Assembly: GCA_019137255.1 (NCBI GenBank) | Contig: WPDH01000538.1 | Location: 1-27,425 of the forward strand | Length of the DNA stretch: 27,425 nt | Direction: 5' to 3' | Source of the DNA: Corinectria fuckeliana | Lineage: Eukaryota > Ascomycota > Sordariomycetes > Hypocreales > Nectriaceae | In this document: positions 18,044 to 27,425 of the stretch, piece after piece | Layout of the letters: every line of letters starts with the position of its first letter | How positions within the stretch are numbered: the first letter of the stretch is position 1 | Program-made: the position numbers and the translations under genes | Notes under the pieces: model-generated | Seen by the model: the letters and a program-made list of their open reading frames with translations, nothing else | Database searches by the model: none | Told to the model about the DNA's origin: nothing

Positions 18044-18917
18044 AAGATCGAGACCAAGCGGGACGAGCTTCTCAGTATGTCCGGCCTCGTGCGTCTTTGC
18101 GGCAACACTGTCCGCACAAAGATGCTGACACCATGCCAAAGATCCCATTTTCCGTGACTACAAGAAGGGCAAGCCCGGTTCGTCGAGAGCGTCTGGCCTC
18201 GCAAGTCGCACCCTTTCCCCTACGGCTCCATCCCCCAGACGTGGGAGAGCCCCAGCCTCGACCACGCTTTACCGGCTTCCCTGGCGACAACGACCCCATC
18301 GACCTCATTGACGTTGGAGAGAGGTAAGCTGTCGGCGATTGACGAGTTGGTCCGAGGTGCTCATTGCCAACTCTCCAGCTCTGCCTATACTGGCCAGATC
18401 AAGCAGGTCAAGATCCTGGGCGGCCTCGCTCTGAACCATGTGAGATCCCCCGGTGCTGTTCCACCACACTATGGGCAGGCTTGCTGACAGTGCTTCCCCA
18501 AGGGCGGCGAGACTGACTGGAAGGTTATCGGTATCGACCTGGCCGACCCTCTGGCCGAATCTGTGGACGGTATGCTCGCGACTCTTTTTCCAACTGCTTG
18601 CACTGCTAACGGGCTTGGACGTTGAGGACCTGCAACAGTGCCGCCCGGATTTGGCCGAGACTTTCTACTCCTACTACTGGTTCGCTGCAAGTTAACCTCG
18701 GCCATTTCTTCTTTGACGCAACTGACCTGACGACTAGTACTACAAAGCCGCCCGCGGCGGCGACGTCCTCGAGATGGTCGGCGGCAAGTACCAGAGCGCC
18801 GAGTTTGTGGCCAAGACCATCAAGGAGAGCCACGGATTCTGGGAGGACCTCGTCCGCGACAGGGCCAACTCGAACGAGACCAACTTCAACCAGACCACCA
18901 ACCAGACCACCAACAAG

Positions 18918-19130
18918 AGCTGGAAGGAGAGCTGGAAGGAGAGCTGGAAGGAGAGCTGGAAGGAGAGCTGGAAGGAGAGCTGGAAGGAGAGCTGGAAGGA
19001 GAGCTGGAAGGAGAGCTGGAAGGAGAGCTGGAAGGAGAGCTGAGACAAGAGCTGGGACAAGAGCTGGGAGGAGAGCTGGGAGGAGAGCTACGTCAAGAGC
19101 TGGAACAAGAGCTGCAACAAGAGCTGGAAG
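18918..19130 (+). repeat. 12-base repeat encoding SWKE, ten exact and about eight degenerate copies
   Basis: AGCTGGAAGGAG is repeated ten times without error at 18918-19037. Degenerate copies (DKSW, EESW, EESY, NKSW, NKSC, KETY) follow to about 19130 in the pyrophosphatase frame. The first degenerate unit has TGA instead of TGG. The array is purine-rich on the plus strand and reads FQLS on the minus strand. Confidence 0.97.
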
Positions 19131-19535
19131 GAGACCTACGCCAAGAGCAAGGATGCGACCAAGCTACTCGGCATTCTTGTCGAGTCCAGCGTTCTCCCCG
19201 CGGCTAAGCGCCCCGAGAAATACGACAGCTGGTACTACTTGGACGAAGACTACAAGCTGGTTCTGCCTTGTAAGTAGCGGAAATGCCATCTGTGGGAGCC
19301 AACAGCGTCTTCTCGAGTACCGTGGCAATGACGGAATATCCCATGCGAAATGATGCAATGAGCAACAAGATGTAGGTGATGGCGTTTCTGATTATACCAC
19401 GATTCTTTTACCGGTTAGTTCCGACCTTCTCCGATTCCCTTTCTACTTCCCTTTCTACTCATACGCCTGGCCCATAAGCAGTCTATCCTGTTCTATGCCT
19501 CAAACGGATCAAGGAAACCCAGGCACCTGAACGAT

Positions 19536-21263
19536 CTAGGTGTATTTGACAGTCTCGTACTGACTCCTAGCCCTGATCTTAGAACCGCACTTGAACAGCA
19601 CCCACGGCACGGGCATGAGGGCAAGCGCGATAAACCCGAGCAAGCTGCTTGCCCAGTCGATGCCGAGCTTCTCGTACACTGCATCAAGTCAGCAACCGCC
19701 CCTCCGTGTTCCAACGAGAGAGCGAGGCAGATGGAACGTACTCTGCAAGGTGAACAAAGGAAACACGCTCGCGAAAACATAGCGCGTCAGGCTGTTCGCA
19801 CTCGAGGCGCTCGCCACGACGCTTCCGTGATAGGTGTCTCCGGTATACTGGATGGCGCTCACGAAGATGCACAGGTTACCCCACGCGAAGGGGATGATGG
19901 CGGCGGCGGCGCTGGCCCACGAGACGCCGGCCCGCGCGGTCCAGCCGAACCAGAACAGGCCGACGGGCGGGCCGATGCTCCCGATCATGGCGGGATACAG
20001 CCGGTGCTCGGGCGGGATGCGGTGCAGAGGGTATCGCGCCGCCTGCCTGCGGTAGAGCAGCGCGTCGCACAGCACGATGGTGACGAGGCCCAGCAGACAG
20101 CCGACGACGATGGACAGGAACACCAGGCCCGACTCCTCGATGGAGAACCGGTACACGGTCCCGAACGTGTACGGCACCGCCGCGAAGAAGCTGAACAGCG
20201 TCCCGAACTCGGCCGACACGTACAGGCAGAAGAAGCCGACGATGGGCTCCGACAAGACCATGCGAATCGGCCGGGCGAGAGCCACCACGGCGAACTCCCG
20301 GAGGCGGGACGTCCAATCCGGCGACGCCTCGACCTTGTCGCCTCGCTTCTTGGCCAGGCGCCGCTTGATGACCGGGTGGAACGTCTCCTGCGTGAGCGCC
20401 GTGGTGGCCATGGCGAAGATGGCGAAGAAGACGAGCGTCCATTGCGTCCAGCGCCAGCCCTTGCGGTGCACGACGAAGGATCCTATCACGGGGCTGAGTC
20501 GCACGTCAGAACCAGTCAAAACCCACGACAGGACGGACTGCCGTGTCGGATGGCTCGCCGACTTACCCAAGCCCAGGCCCCAGGAACGGCATCAGGATAA
20601 ACACGGCCGAGACGGGCCCCCGACTCTTCGGCCGGAACGTCTCCACGAGCGACCCGGACGCCACCGCCAGGACAGGCCCCCAGCAGAGCCCGCTCACGAA
20701 GCGCAGGAAGCACAGCGCGCCGATGTCGTGGGTGAAGCCGGCGCCGACGGCGAAGACGGCGCCGAGCGGGACGCTGCCGACGTAGACGGGGTACCGGCCG
20801 ATGGTCTCGGACAGCGGCCCGCCGAGGACGGGGCCGAAGCCCAGCGCGAGGACGTACATGGTCAGCGGGAGCAGCGCGACGGTGCTGCTGACGCCGAACT
20901 CGTCCATCATCTGCGCCCGCGCGGGGCTCATGATGGATGTGCCGATGGATCTGGTCTTGGTCAGCCACGTGCGTTATGCCTGGAGGAAACGGACCGGGCT
21001 GGCTTGACTTACGCGAGCAAAGCCGTCGAAGACAGCATGATTACCTGCAGCAGCTTCTTCCACGAGGGCCAGTTGTGAGGGTTTTCCGGCGCATTCTCCC
21101 AGTCCAACTCTGCCGCTGTCTGGGCACTCTTCGCCGCCTCCTCCTCGTCCCTCTGCTGTCCCAGCTCCACATCCTTCTCCGTCACAGAGTCATCGCGGAA
21201 AGAAGACTCCCGGACCTCCTCCTGCGCTGTCGCAGTCGAGTCGTCGTTTCGGATCTGGGACAT
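19536..21263 (-). CDS. MFS exporter of the DHA1 drug/polyamine type
   Basis: Four exons: 21013-21263, 20567-20950, 19742-20493 and 19536-19678. Introns of 62, 73 and 63 bases, all GT-AG, keep phase and give 509 residues. An acidic cytosolic N-terminus of about 60 residues precedes NPHNWPSWKKLLQVIMLSST, the usual lead-in to helix 1. Helices 1-6 are followed by a central basic loop (RRLAKKRGDKVEASPDWTSR), then helices 7-12; the end is LMPVPWVLFKCGSKIRARSQ plus YETVKYT. MFS motif A appears as GGPLSETIGRYPVY, and GPVIGSFV lies in helix 5. Members are proton antiporters at the plasma membrane exporting azoles, polyamines or fungal metabolites; the substrate here is unknown. All splice junctions reconstruct conserved family sequence (for example LLASIGTSIMSPARAQMMDE), so the gene looks functional. 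It shows no repeats or RIP damage, unlike its left neighbours. Confidence 0.93.
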
Positions 21264-21459
21264 TGTCGTGGCTGCTTTGTTGCTGGCTTTCGTTCATCTA
21301 CGCCAGCCTGATCTGCACCTCCACCTGCGGTTCAGCTACCTTTTAACCTGTTCCCTGAGGACGTCTCCAAACCCCGTCGGCGTTCCCCCGCTGAGCAATC
21401 CGAACAACAGAGCGCGCAGTACAGTGAGACATGATGTAGGGCGGTGGTGTTCGGGTCAG

Positions 21460-21467
21460 TATATAAT
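21460..21467 (-). promoter_or_regulatory. Candidate TATA box of the MFS gene
   Basis: TATATAAT on the plus strand (ATTATATA on the minus strand) lies about 200 bases upstream of the MFS start codon, a plausible distance for a fungal promoter. Confidence 0.3.
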
Positions 21468-21489
21468 CCCCCCGCGAAGACTTTCCCCA

Positions 21490-22535
21490 GGTGATTACTG
21501 ATCAACCCACCAACACCAAAGTCTGCCGCCGATTCCAACACACAGGGCCATCGGTGCTGCAGGGCGGTTCAACAATGTCACCAATCCCAGCAGATGACGA
21601 AAGCCACTCACGTAGGCAGCGCCTAGATTATGCTACAGGATCGGCTCCGCGGTACCGAGGCTCGGCCTCGTCGCGTCTTCGGTGAAGCTCGATTTCTAAT
21701 CACACGCTCCGTTTCTTTCGACCTTTGTCACGGCTGAAGGCTAGTGTCTGACTAGTTTAGGGCCTGGGTCGAATTCCCATTGACATAACGCCGCCGACGG
21801 GGATGTACCATGCTTCGGAGCAGTGGCCCGGTCCTCACAATCAGCAGCCGTTCGAGCGTCGGCTCGGGAGGTGTTGATGTATTGTTGACGTCTCGGCGGC
21901 CACGGCGCGATGCAGTAATTAGTGCAATGCAACTGCCGCACCGCTTCCAAGGCGCGTTTCTATTATATAGAATAGCGCTGACTGGTCAATAGGAAGACGA
22001 AGGACCCAACCTTCATATCTACTAGTCTACAGGTCCCTGTGAGACGTCTCGACCTGATGGCCAGCTTCCAACTAGCCGACGATCTCGTCTTTCCTTCTCC
22101 ACCGAGAGCGACACCAACGATCCTGGATCTTAGCGCAGCGACGTATATGCTTATTGTTGAGTTTATTTTTCGGGTCCAAGATCTTCAGCTTCGTCGGTCC
22201 AAGTGTTGAACAGCAGCGCCGTCGGTCCCCCCCCCCCCCGACTTTTTCTTATTTTTAGGATGGCGTTCCGACTCGATGGCCCATATTGACCAACCCGCGT
22301 TGTAAGACCTACATGCCACGACGCAGCCATGACTCGAAAAGGCAGACCAATGGCAGTTTCTTCGTAGGACCGACGCTGGGGTTGGTCTAGGCTGGCAGAG
22401 CGTGCCCCTTGGATTCAGCTACTAAAGGAACTTGCCGACCCCCACCCCCGTCGCTGAGGAGCAAGGGATGGACGGATGCAAGGGGGGGGGGGAAGCGGTG
22501 AGGCCCTCGCCGCGGCTGGCCTGGCCCTAGCGCAT
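21490..22535. other. Intergenic stretch between MFS and glycosyltransferase genes
   Basis: No supported gene. There is a C homopolymer at about 22227-22239 and a G run at about 22480-22490. Antisense short frames were discarded. Confidence 0.4.
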
Positions 22536-22540
22536 GGAGG

Positions 22541-22592
22541 GGTTGGAAGGGCTGGAAGGCTGGAAGGCTGGAAGGCTGGAAGGGCTGGAAAG
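22541..22592. repeat. GGCTGGAA short tandem repeat
   Basis: An 8-base unit, with some 9-base variants (GGAAGGGCT), is repeated about six times. Confidence 0.9.
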
Positions 22593-22753
22593 GTGAACAG
22601 TACCATGTCGAGCGCGGGAGAACACCGAAGGGGAACATCTCTTCGCACCGCCTCTCGTTGGACATGGCCGATCAACGGCCGAACTCTTGGTAGGCGTAGG
22701 TACGAGCACGCAACCAACTTTTGGCACCTTCTATCCAATTCCAAGGCCGCGTG

Positions 22754-22816
22754 GCTGGACCCGAGGAGGCCAGGCTGGACCCGTGAAGGCCAGGCTGGAC
22801 CCGTGAAGGCCAGGCT
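22754..22816. repeat. 20-base tandem repeat, about three copies
   Basis: CCAGGCTGGACCCGTGAAGG is repeated twice exactly, flanked by a variant with GAGGAGG upstream and a diverged third copy downstream. The remaining bases up to 23291 contain no supported gene and probably include the 3' flank of the glycosyltransferase. Confidence 0.9.
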
Positions 22817-23291
22817 TGACTCGTCTCGGCTTCGTCGAATGTCTCAGGAACAGGCAAGCCACACAGCTGCAATGGGGAAATGTGTCAATAGCCGTCAAGC
22901 ATGGCCGAGACAAGACACATTTCACAAGCTGCTGGGTCTAGGATGCGGGGGACAGGCGTGATGGTGTATGTTTGGTATTGATGCCAGATGCCAAATGCAG
23001 ACAGTCTATTCATCCCATGATTGTCCAATTGCTTCGTCATAGATAACCAAGTCATCGCATAGATATCATCTCGCTCAGTTGAAACGCACGAGTCGCGGGC
23101 CCATTGCTGCATATCCAAGTCGCCCGCTCCTCTTGTGAACCCTAAGCAGCCGTAACACTCCCTGAAACACCTCGGAACCCCAGAAACGAGGACGAAATAC
23201 TCCGCGCCCTAATGTTATTATACAGTATTAAACTTCAAAGCCTTCTCCCAATATCCACCTTGTTGTTTGTGTCGTTTTCTTCGTGAAACGT

Positions 23292-24588
23292 CTACCGGGA
23301 CATGAGCTCCTTCTCGGTCATGTAAAAGTCCTTCTTCGCCGCGAGGAACTGCTTGTGGAAAGTCGCAAGAAGATCGCCGGGGAGCTGGCCGCCAACGGCG
23401 ACCTTGATGTGGTCATGCTTGCCGGTCCAAAGATGCTTGATGAACTTGCCGTCACATCCCGACTTGCTCTCGGGGAAACCGTTGGCCTCGGTGCACTGAA
23501 GCTCCTTGATGTCATCAGGGTAGTCGTAGCGGATGTAGGTACCGAATCCACCCTGGTCCGTGGGCTTACCGGGACGGTTCAGGCGGAATTCGGAACACTC
23601 GGGGTGCTTGCCACCATCATCGGGGCACTTCTCCCACTGGTCGAAGATCTCAAACGTCTTCTTGTTGTTCTGAGCAACGATGAAGCCGGTGTTCAGGTAG
23701 ACCTTGCCAAACTTGTCCTGGTTGTTCTTGGCGTTGGGATCAGCAGCGAGAGCGAGCGAGTTGGTGTCGGGGTTGATGTTCCAGTAGTTCATGAGCCACT
23801 CGAAGGGGAGGTCGAGGTGGTTAAAAATGGCGTCCGAGTCAAGGTAGATGCAGGCATCGTGGTCCTTGAGAATCTTGGCCATGATCCCGGGCTTCTTCCA
23901 GGAATCACGGCGGTCCTCGTAGGAGTCAATGTCGACGTAGTAATACTTGTAACCGTGGATTTGAGCTGTTCCGGGGTTAGCAAGACCGAAGGCGAGAGGA
24001 AGGTGTGGCAAAGCGGCGACATACCGTAGACCCAATGGTTGAGGACACCGGTGGAAAGACCGTGAATCTCGCCGGCGCGGTCCCAGCTCATGCCGTCCTT
24101 GGAGAAGATCTGGCCAGGCTCGTCGAAGGGTCGGCTGTCCAAATCGATGATGCAGAGGTTCTTCTTCAGATTCTTCTTGTAGTAGGCAGGGCTAGAGAGA
24201 TCGAAGGGGAAGGCTCCGTAAGGCATGTACTTGGAGGAGTCCGGCTTGACCGAGGACTTCATGATGTTCTTGATGTACAGGGCGGTCAACTCGGCATCGA
24301 CAGCGCTTTGTTTGTCAGGCTCGGGAATCGAGGGGTTTTCGGTGTCGGTACTGGGGGAGAAACAATTAACGCATGATCGAGAAACAGCTGGATGCGTTTC
24401 CGAGGCGAGTTGCCTCGTCACGGGCGATGGAAGAGCGAATGCGGGTTGCGAAGCGGTGGTACTCACGTGTCGGCGGGTCGCTGCCACGGCTCGAGGTGGT
24501 TGTAGGCCAGGCCAACGAAGGCGGCGAGGAAGATGACGACGCCGACGATGAGGGCCGTGGCCTTGTTGGATCGCATTTGGCCGAACAT
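23292..24588 (-). CDS. Golgi-type glycosyltransferase, GMA12/MNN10-like
   Basis: Three exons: 24467-24588, 24025-24350 and 23292-23965. Introns of 116 and 59 bases (GTGAGT...CCCCCAG and GTATGT...GAACAG) keep phase, giving 373 residues. The start MFGQMRSNK is followed by one membrane helix (ATALIVGVVIFLAAFVGLAY, residues 10-29), making a type II protein as usual for Golgi enzymes. A short stem precedes the GT-A-like domain: NLCIIDLDSRPFD, AQIHGYKYYYVDIDSYEDRR, then the metal-binding DxD in CIYLDSDAIFNHLDLPFEWL, KVYLNTGFIVAQNN and TDQGGFGTYIRYDYPDDIKE. This arrangement fits fungal galactosyl/mannosyltransferases of the GMA12/MNN10 (GT34-like) superfamily that extend cell-wall or glycoprotein glycans. 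Donor and linkage cannot be told. The gene appears intact; its upstream region is pyrimidine-rich on the coding strand, typical of strongly expressed fungal genes. Confidence 0.85.
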
Positions 24589-26085
24589 TATTGCATGCTC
24601 CGCTGGGGGACGAAACGAGGGGGGGGACTCGGAGGGACAGGCGAGGATGCGAGGACGCGAGGATGCGAGGATTCGAGGTTGAGCGAGTGGGCGAGGGAGC
24701 GAGTGAGCGCGCGAACGAAAGTGCGACGGGGACGCGATCAAAACCGGAAGCGCACGATGTCGCCTGGGGGGAAGAGGGGAGCCAAAAGAATGAGGAGATG
24801 CGGACGGAGTGAGGAAGAGATGGAAAAGAAAAAGGGCGACGAGGCGAAGATGATGGGAAAAAGATGAGATGGCAGGGGGTCAGGGAGGCGGGAATGTGGA
24901 TTCCCGCAACTCTGGAGGAGCAGGAAGGAGCAAAATGCGCCGGGGGCGGTGGGTCCACTGTGCTGAGTCTGCCAGTGGCATGCAGCATGCTAGGTGTCTT
25001 CTACTTACGCGGCTGGGCGTCAGCAGAAAAAAAGGGGACAAATGGGAGCCCAGCACTCCACTGCTCCACTGGGCTTACGGTGCTAACAGGCGGGTACTCT
25101 GTCACTGCTGAGCCAATGACAAGGTTGCCATGTACCTACCTACCTGGGGTGCTGGGCCACCAAAGCCACTCTATTGCTTTCGAAGATTAGGTACTCCGTA
25201 GCGTCCAGCAGCGTCCGCGATAACGATAACGACGGGGGAAGGCCACCAAACCAAAGTTCCCTGGGCTGCCTGGGATTGAACCGGCCATCGCCCGCCCTCT
25301 TTCTTCGGGCGTATCGGAGATGAACCTGGACCGGTGCTGATGTTGGTCAATCTCCTGCAGCATCGCAGCCCGGTATGAACACCCGGGAGGATCTCCAGGG
25401 CTGACACAACCCCCGCTTGCGCCAATAGCTCTCCTTGCAGGAGGTAATTGGCAGCGGGAGTGTGAAATTAAACATCATTCAACATCTAATCTAAGGTGCT
25501 GCGTAGCGCGCAGCTCGCTCCCGCCTCGGTGGGCCAGGGCCTGGGCCAGCAGGGAGGTCCATGTCGGGACCGCGCTGCGACGAGACGCGGACGCCCTGAT
25601 TGCTCATAGTACGTAGATGCACGCAGATACACGTACATAGTACAGTAGATTCGCGACGCAGACCGCCTTGAAACACGCCCCTTGCCCTGCTCTGGCTTGC
25701 GCTGGCGTTGCCAGGTCTCAAAGGTCTCAAGGAGCAATGCCATGTATAGCACGGAGTGCGTGATGGGTTCGTTGGGCTGGCAGGGATAATCTGCTGCACG
25801 CAGATAAATCCCGTAACATGATGGCTTCTCGCACGCTTCGAATTCTTGGTTCGGCGGGCTTCGCCGTCTTGGCGGGGATGATTCCAAGTCGAAGAAGCCC
25901 TTGGATTCTTGTTCTGTACCCTGCTGAAAGACGCCATGCCGCTGGCAAATTGGACGACAGAGATCTGGCCTTCCAAGACAGGGGCGGATGCTGATGTCAA
26001 CGGACCCCTCGGTCTTCTAACCGAATCAAACTGTTTCTTTGCATGTCGCTTAGGTAATACTCTCCGTTCCCTCGGAATCTCCCTC
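24589..26085. other. Upstream region of the glycosyltransferase and gene-free stretch
   Basis: 24600-24890 is purine-rich on the plus strand, so CT-rich in the direction of the glycosyltransferase promoter; it includes GAGGATGC-like 8- to 9-base repeats at about 24642-24678. From 24890 to 26085 I see no gene on either strand. Long minus-strand frames at 25486-26090 lack family resemblance and splice sites. Confidence 0.4.
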
Positions 26086-26091
26086 TGCACA

Positions 26092-26235
26092 TGACACGGC
26101 CGTCAGCTTGTCAGCAGTAGCGGAGTAAAACAACCGGGTATCCACTCGCTCGTCTATTCCGTACGCAGTGCCAAGAACTCCTGAGCGTGAGCGCTCCCAA
26201 AAACTTGGCAACTTGGCAGCCGAGCAGTGAACGGG
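26092..26235. repeat. Copy 2 of the dispersed repeat
   Basis: Same orientation as the copy at 8266. It shares TGACACGG, AAAACAACCGGGTATCCACT, CGCTCGTCTAT and the following CCAAGAACTCC(T/C)GAGCG block, ending near CGAGCAGTGAACG. This copy is richer in C and G than the other, and has a small insertion around GAGCGCTCCC. It lies just outside the AT-rich block. Confidence 0.8.
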
Positions 26236-26289
26236 GGATGTAGACAACCTGAGGGGTGACCCTGGACCTAACCTGAGGGGTGGTAGTGC

Positions 26290-27331
26290 TAGTAGGGGTT
26301 AAAGTGGTTTTTTTGTGAGTTAACCTAAGGGGTGGTCTAATAATTGTGATTAGTTAGAATTTAGAAAAAGTAAAGCACCTCTTAGGTTAACTTTTACTCT
26401 TTATAGTAGCTTTTTTCTATATAATATAAACCTTTATTTATTTAACCTTAAATGCTTAATATATTAATAATATATTAATTATAATTATTAACTTTATTTT
26501 TAATAAGAGTTATATTATAAAAGGTATTATATTAATTTATTTATTTATTTATTTATTTATTTATACTTTATAGACCTAAAAGGTAAATAGTGCTTTTATT
26601 TTATATAGATACAGGAAAAACTATAGAATTAGATAAAAACCTATATTCTTTATATAGTAGGCCTAGGTTAAGCCTCTTATACTATTACTATATATAAGTA
26701 AATAGTCCTTTTGCTAAGACTAAAGTTATCTTATTTCCTAAAAGGCTAGGAAAAAATTAAAGAGAGAGAAGAGGAAAAAAAGAAAAGAAAAAAAGGGAAA
26801 AAAGAAAAAAGAAGTAAAAAAGGGAGAAATAGTTAACTAAATATTAAGCACCTAGTCTGCTATAAGAGTAGAGCAGTTAAGTGTTAAGATTATACTAGCT
26901 AAGTGTGTTTAAGTTACTTTATAGTTATAGTTAAGAGCTTAGGATTTTAAGTAGGTAAAACTAGCTACTAGTAGGTTAGCTAGCTGTTAGTAAGTTAGCT
27001 AGTAGTATAGTTATTAGTAGCTAAAGGCTAGTATAAACCTAATACTTAATAGCTATTAGTAGCTATTAGCAGCTATATAGATCTTTATTATTATTTATTA
27101 TTTAGTCTCTTAGGTTATAATATCTTTCTTTCTTTCTTCTCTTTTTAACACCTTTATAAGTAGCTTTCTCTTAGGCTTTTTATTAAGCCTGTATTAGCTT
27201 TAAGTCTTAAATATATACTAATATATATTTTTTCTAAGATTTATTAATATGTTTATTTTCTAGCTGTTTACACTATAGCTTTATTATAGTCTTATTATAA
27301 TAGCTAACTTTATATAGCTAAGAATAATAAT

Positions 27332-27381
<50 letters not shown>

Positions 27382-27425
27382 TAATAAACCTAGTATAGTC
27401 TCTTAGCAGGAGAGATATAGTTATA
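26290..27425. repeat. AT-rich, RIP-like block
   Basis: Base composition changes abruptly at about 26290 to very AT-rich sequence up to the window end. CpA and TpG are scarce and TpA is abundant, with frequent TAGCTA and TAGTAG strings. This is what RIP-mutated repeats look like in ascomycetes. No ORF of useful length exists. It contains (TTTA)n at about 26537-26565, a purine tract at 26757-26826 and (AAT)n at about 27333-27377. The original element cannot be recognised. Confidence 0.85.
26319..26395. repeat. Imperfect inverted repeat at the edge of the AT-rich block
   Basis: GTTAACCTAAGGGGTG at about 26320-26335 matches the reverse complement of CACCTCTTAGGTTAAC at about 26377-26392, with one mismatch. 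Related direct copies (AACCTGAGGGGTG) lie just outside, at about 26247 and 26271. These could be terminal repeats of a degraded DNA transposon. Confidence 0.6.

Larger units (their letters stand above)
17852..19277 (+). pseudogene. Inorganic pyrophosphatase pseudogene with internal repeat expansions
   Basis: The gene reads EKDGKPMSFWHDIPL, NERIANLVVEMPRWTDG and IETKRDELL. Intron 18075-18141 joins to NPIFRDYKKGKP, then PYGSIPQTWESPSLDH and the catalytic signature GDNDPIDLIDVGE (18279-18317). Intron 18324-18378 leads to AYTGQIKQVKILGGLALN, intron 18440-18502 to GGETDWKVIGIDLADPLAES, then DVEDLQQCRPDLAETFY, YYKAARGGDVLEMVGGKYQS, TIKESHGFWEDLVRD and the C-terminus PEKYDSWYYLDEDYKLVL ending at TAG 19275-19277. 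This is a soluble type I pyrophosphatase (PPi to 2 Pi). Breaks are frame changes near 18172 and 18265, an unusable acceptor near 18618, and TGA in place of TGG at 19041-19043. Three in-frame tandem expansions lie within it. MARYTFLLC at 17493 could be a detached signal peptide, suggesting a secreted form, but this is not proved. Confidence 0.85.

Noticed and set aside
18622..19353. 243-codon ORF rich in AGRR repeats
   Set aside because: It is the SWKE repeat region read in a wrong frame; the pyrophosphatase frame is supported by homologous sequence on both sides.
19731..20600. 289-codon plus-strand ORF, with other long plus-strand frames to 21078
   Set aside because: These are antisense shadows of the well supported MFS gene on the minus strand.
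21700..21785. Possible tRNA gene (GGGTCGAATTCCC)
   Set aside because: The sequence is a palindrome around GAATTC. There is no acceptor stem or D arm upstream.
23283..24029. 248-codon plus-strand ORF
   Set aside because: It is the antisense of glycosyltransferase exon 3, whose minus-strand reading carries conserved motifs and splice sites.
25240..25330. Possible tRNA gene on the minus strand (GGTTCAATCCC, B-box-like)
   Set aside because: The T stem does not pair, and no A box, anticodon arm or acceptor stem of the right spacing is present.

Overview
This window looks like an accessory, probably subtelomeric or transposon-adjacent part of a filamentous ascomycete genome (Pezizomycotina, most likely a sordariomycete). 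The reasons are short GT-AG introns of about 60-80 bases with CTAAC/CTGAC-like branch sites, fungal-only families (2EXR, FunK1, the ascomycete APH-like kinase family, DHA1 MFS exporters), and a very AT-rich, CpA/TpG-poor block at the right end that resembles DNA processed by repeat-induced point mutation (RIP). The species cannot be named from the sequence alone.

Layout. 1-648 is a minisatellite whose unit changes stepwise from 8 to 16, 18, 15 and 14 bases, and it abuts a fragment of an NLR-type nucleoside phosphorylase domain. 1170-1905 holds a small three-exon gene of unknown function. 2540-4143 is a frameshifted APH-family kinase pseudogene. About 4780-7950 is a graveyard of unrelated gene pieces on both strands: amino-acid permease, an unknown spliced gene, CAP10-type glycosyltransferase, OPT oligopeptide transporter and fungal transcription factor. 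8266-9060 carries a dispersed repeat and a CA-rich tandem repeat. 9733-10998 is an intact membrane-anchored extracellular protein gene whose last codons are the first copy of a minisatellite. 12419-13318 is an intact 2EXR gene with minisatellites on both sides. 14.6-16.5 kb has a Tc1/mariner transposase fragment and the C-terminus of a FunK1 kinase. 17.85-19.28 kb is an inorganic pyrophosphatase pseudogene with three separate in-frame tandem expansions. 19536-21263 (minus) is an intact four-exon MFS exporter. 23292-24588 (minus) is an intact three-exon Golgi-type glycosyltransferase. From about 26290 to the end lies the AT-rich RIP-like block.

The genes do not form an obvious pathway or cluster. 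The unifying signal is structural: tandem repeats repeatedly start or stop exactly at, or inside, coding sequences (the 5' and 3' ends of the 9.7 kb gene, both sides of the 2EXR gene, three places in the pyrophosphatase, the edge of the NLR fragment), in a region otherwise full of decaying gene pieces. The intact MFS and glycosyltransferase genes at the right show none of this.
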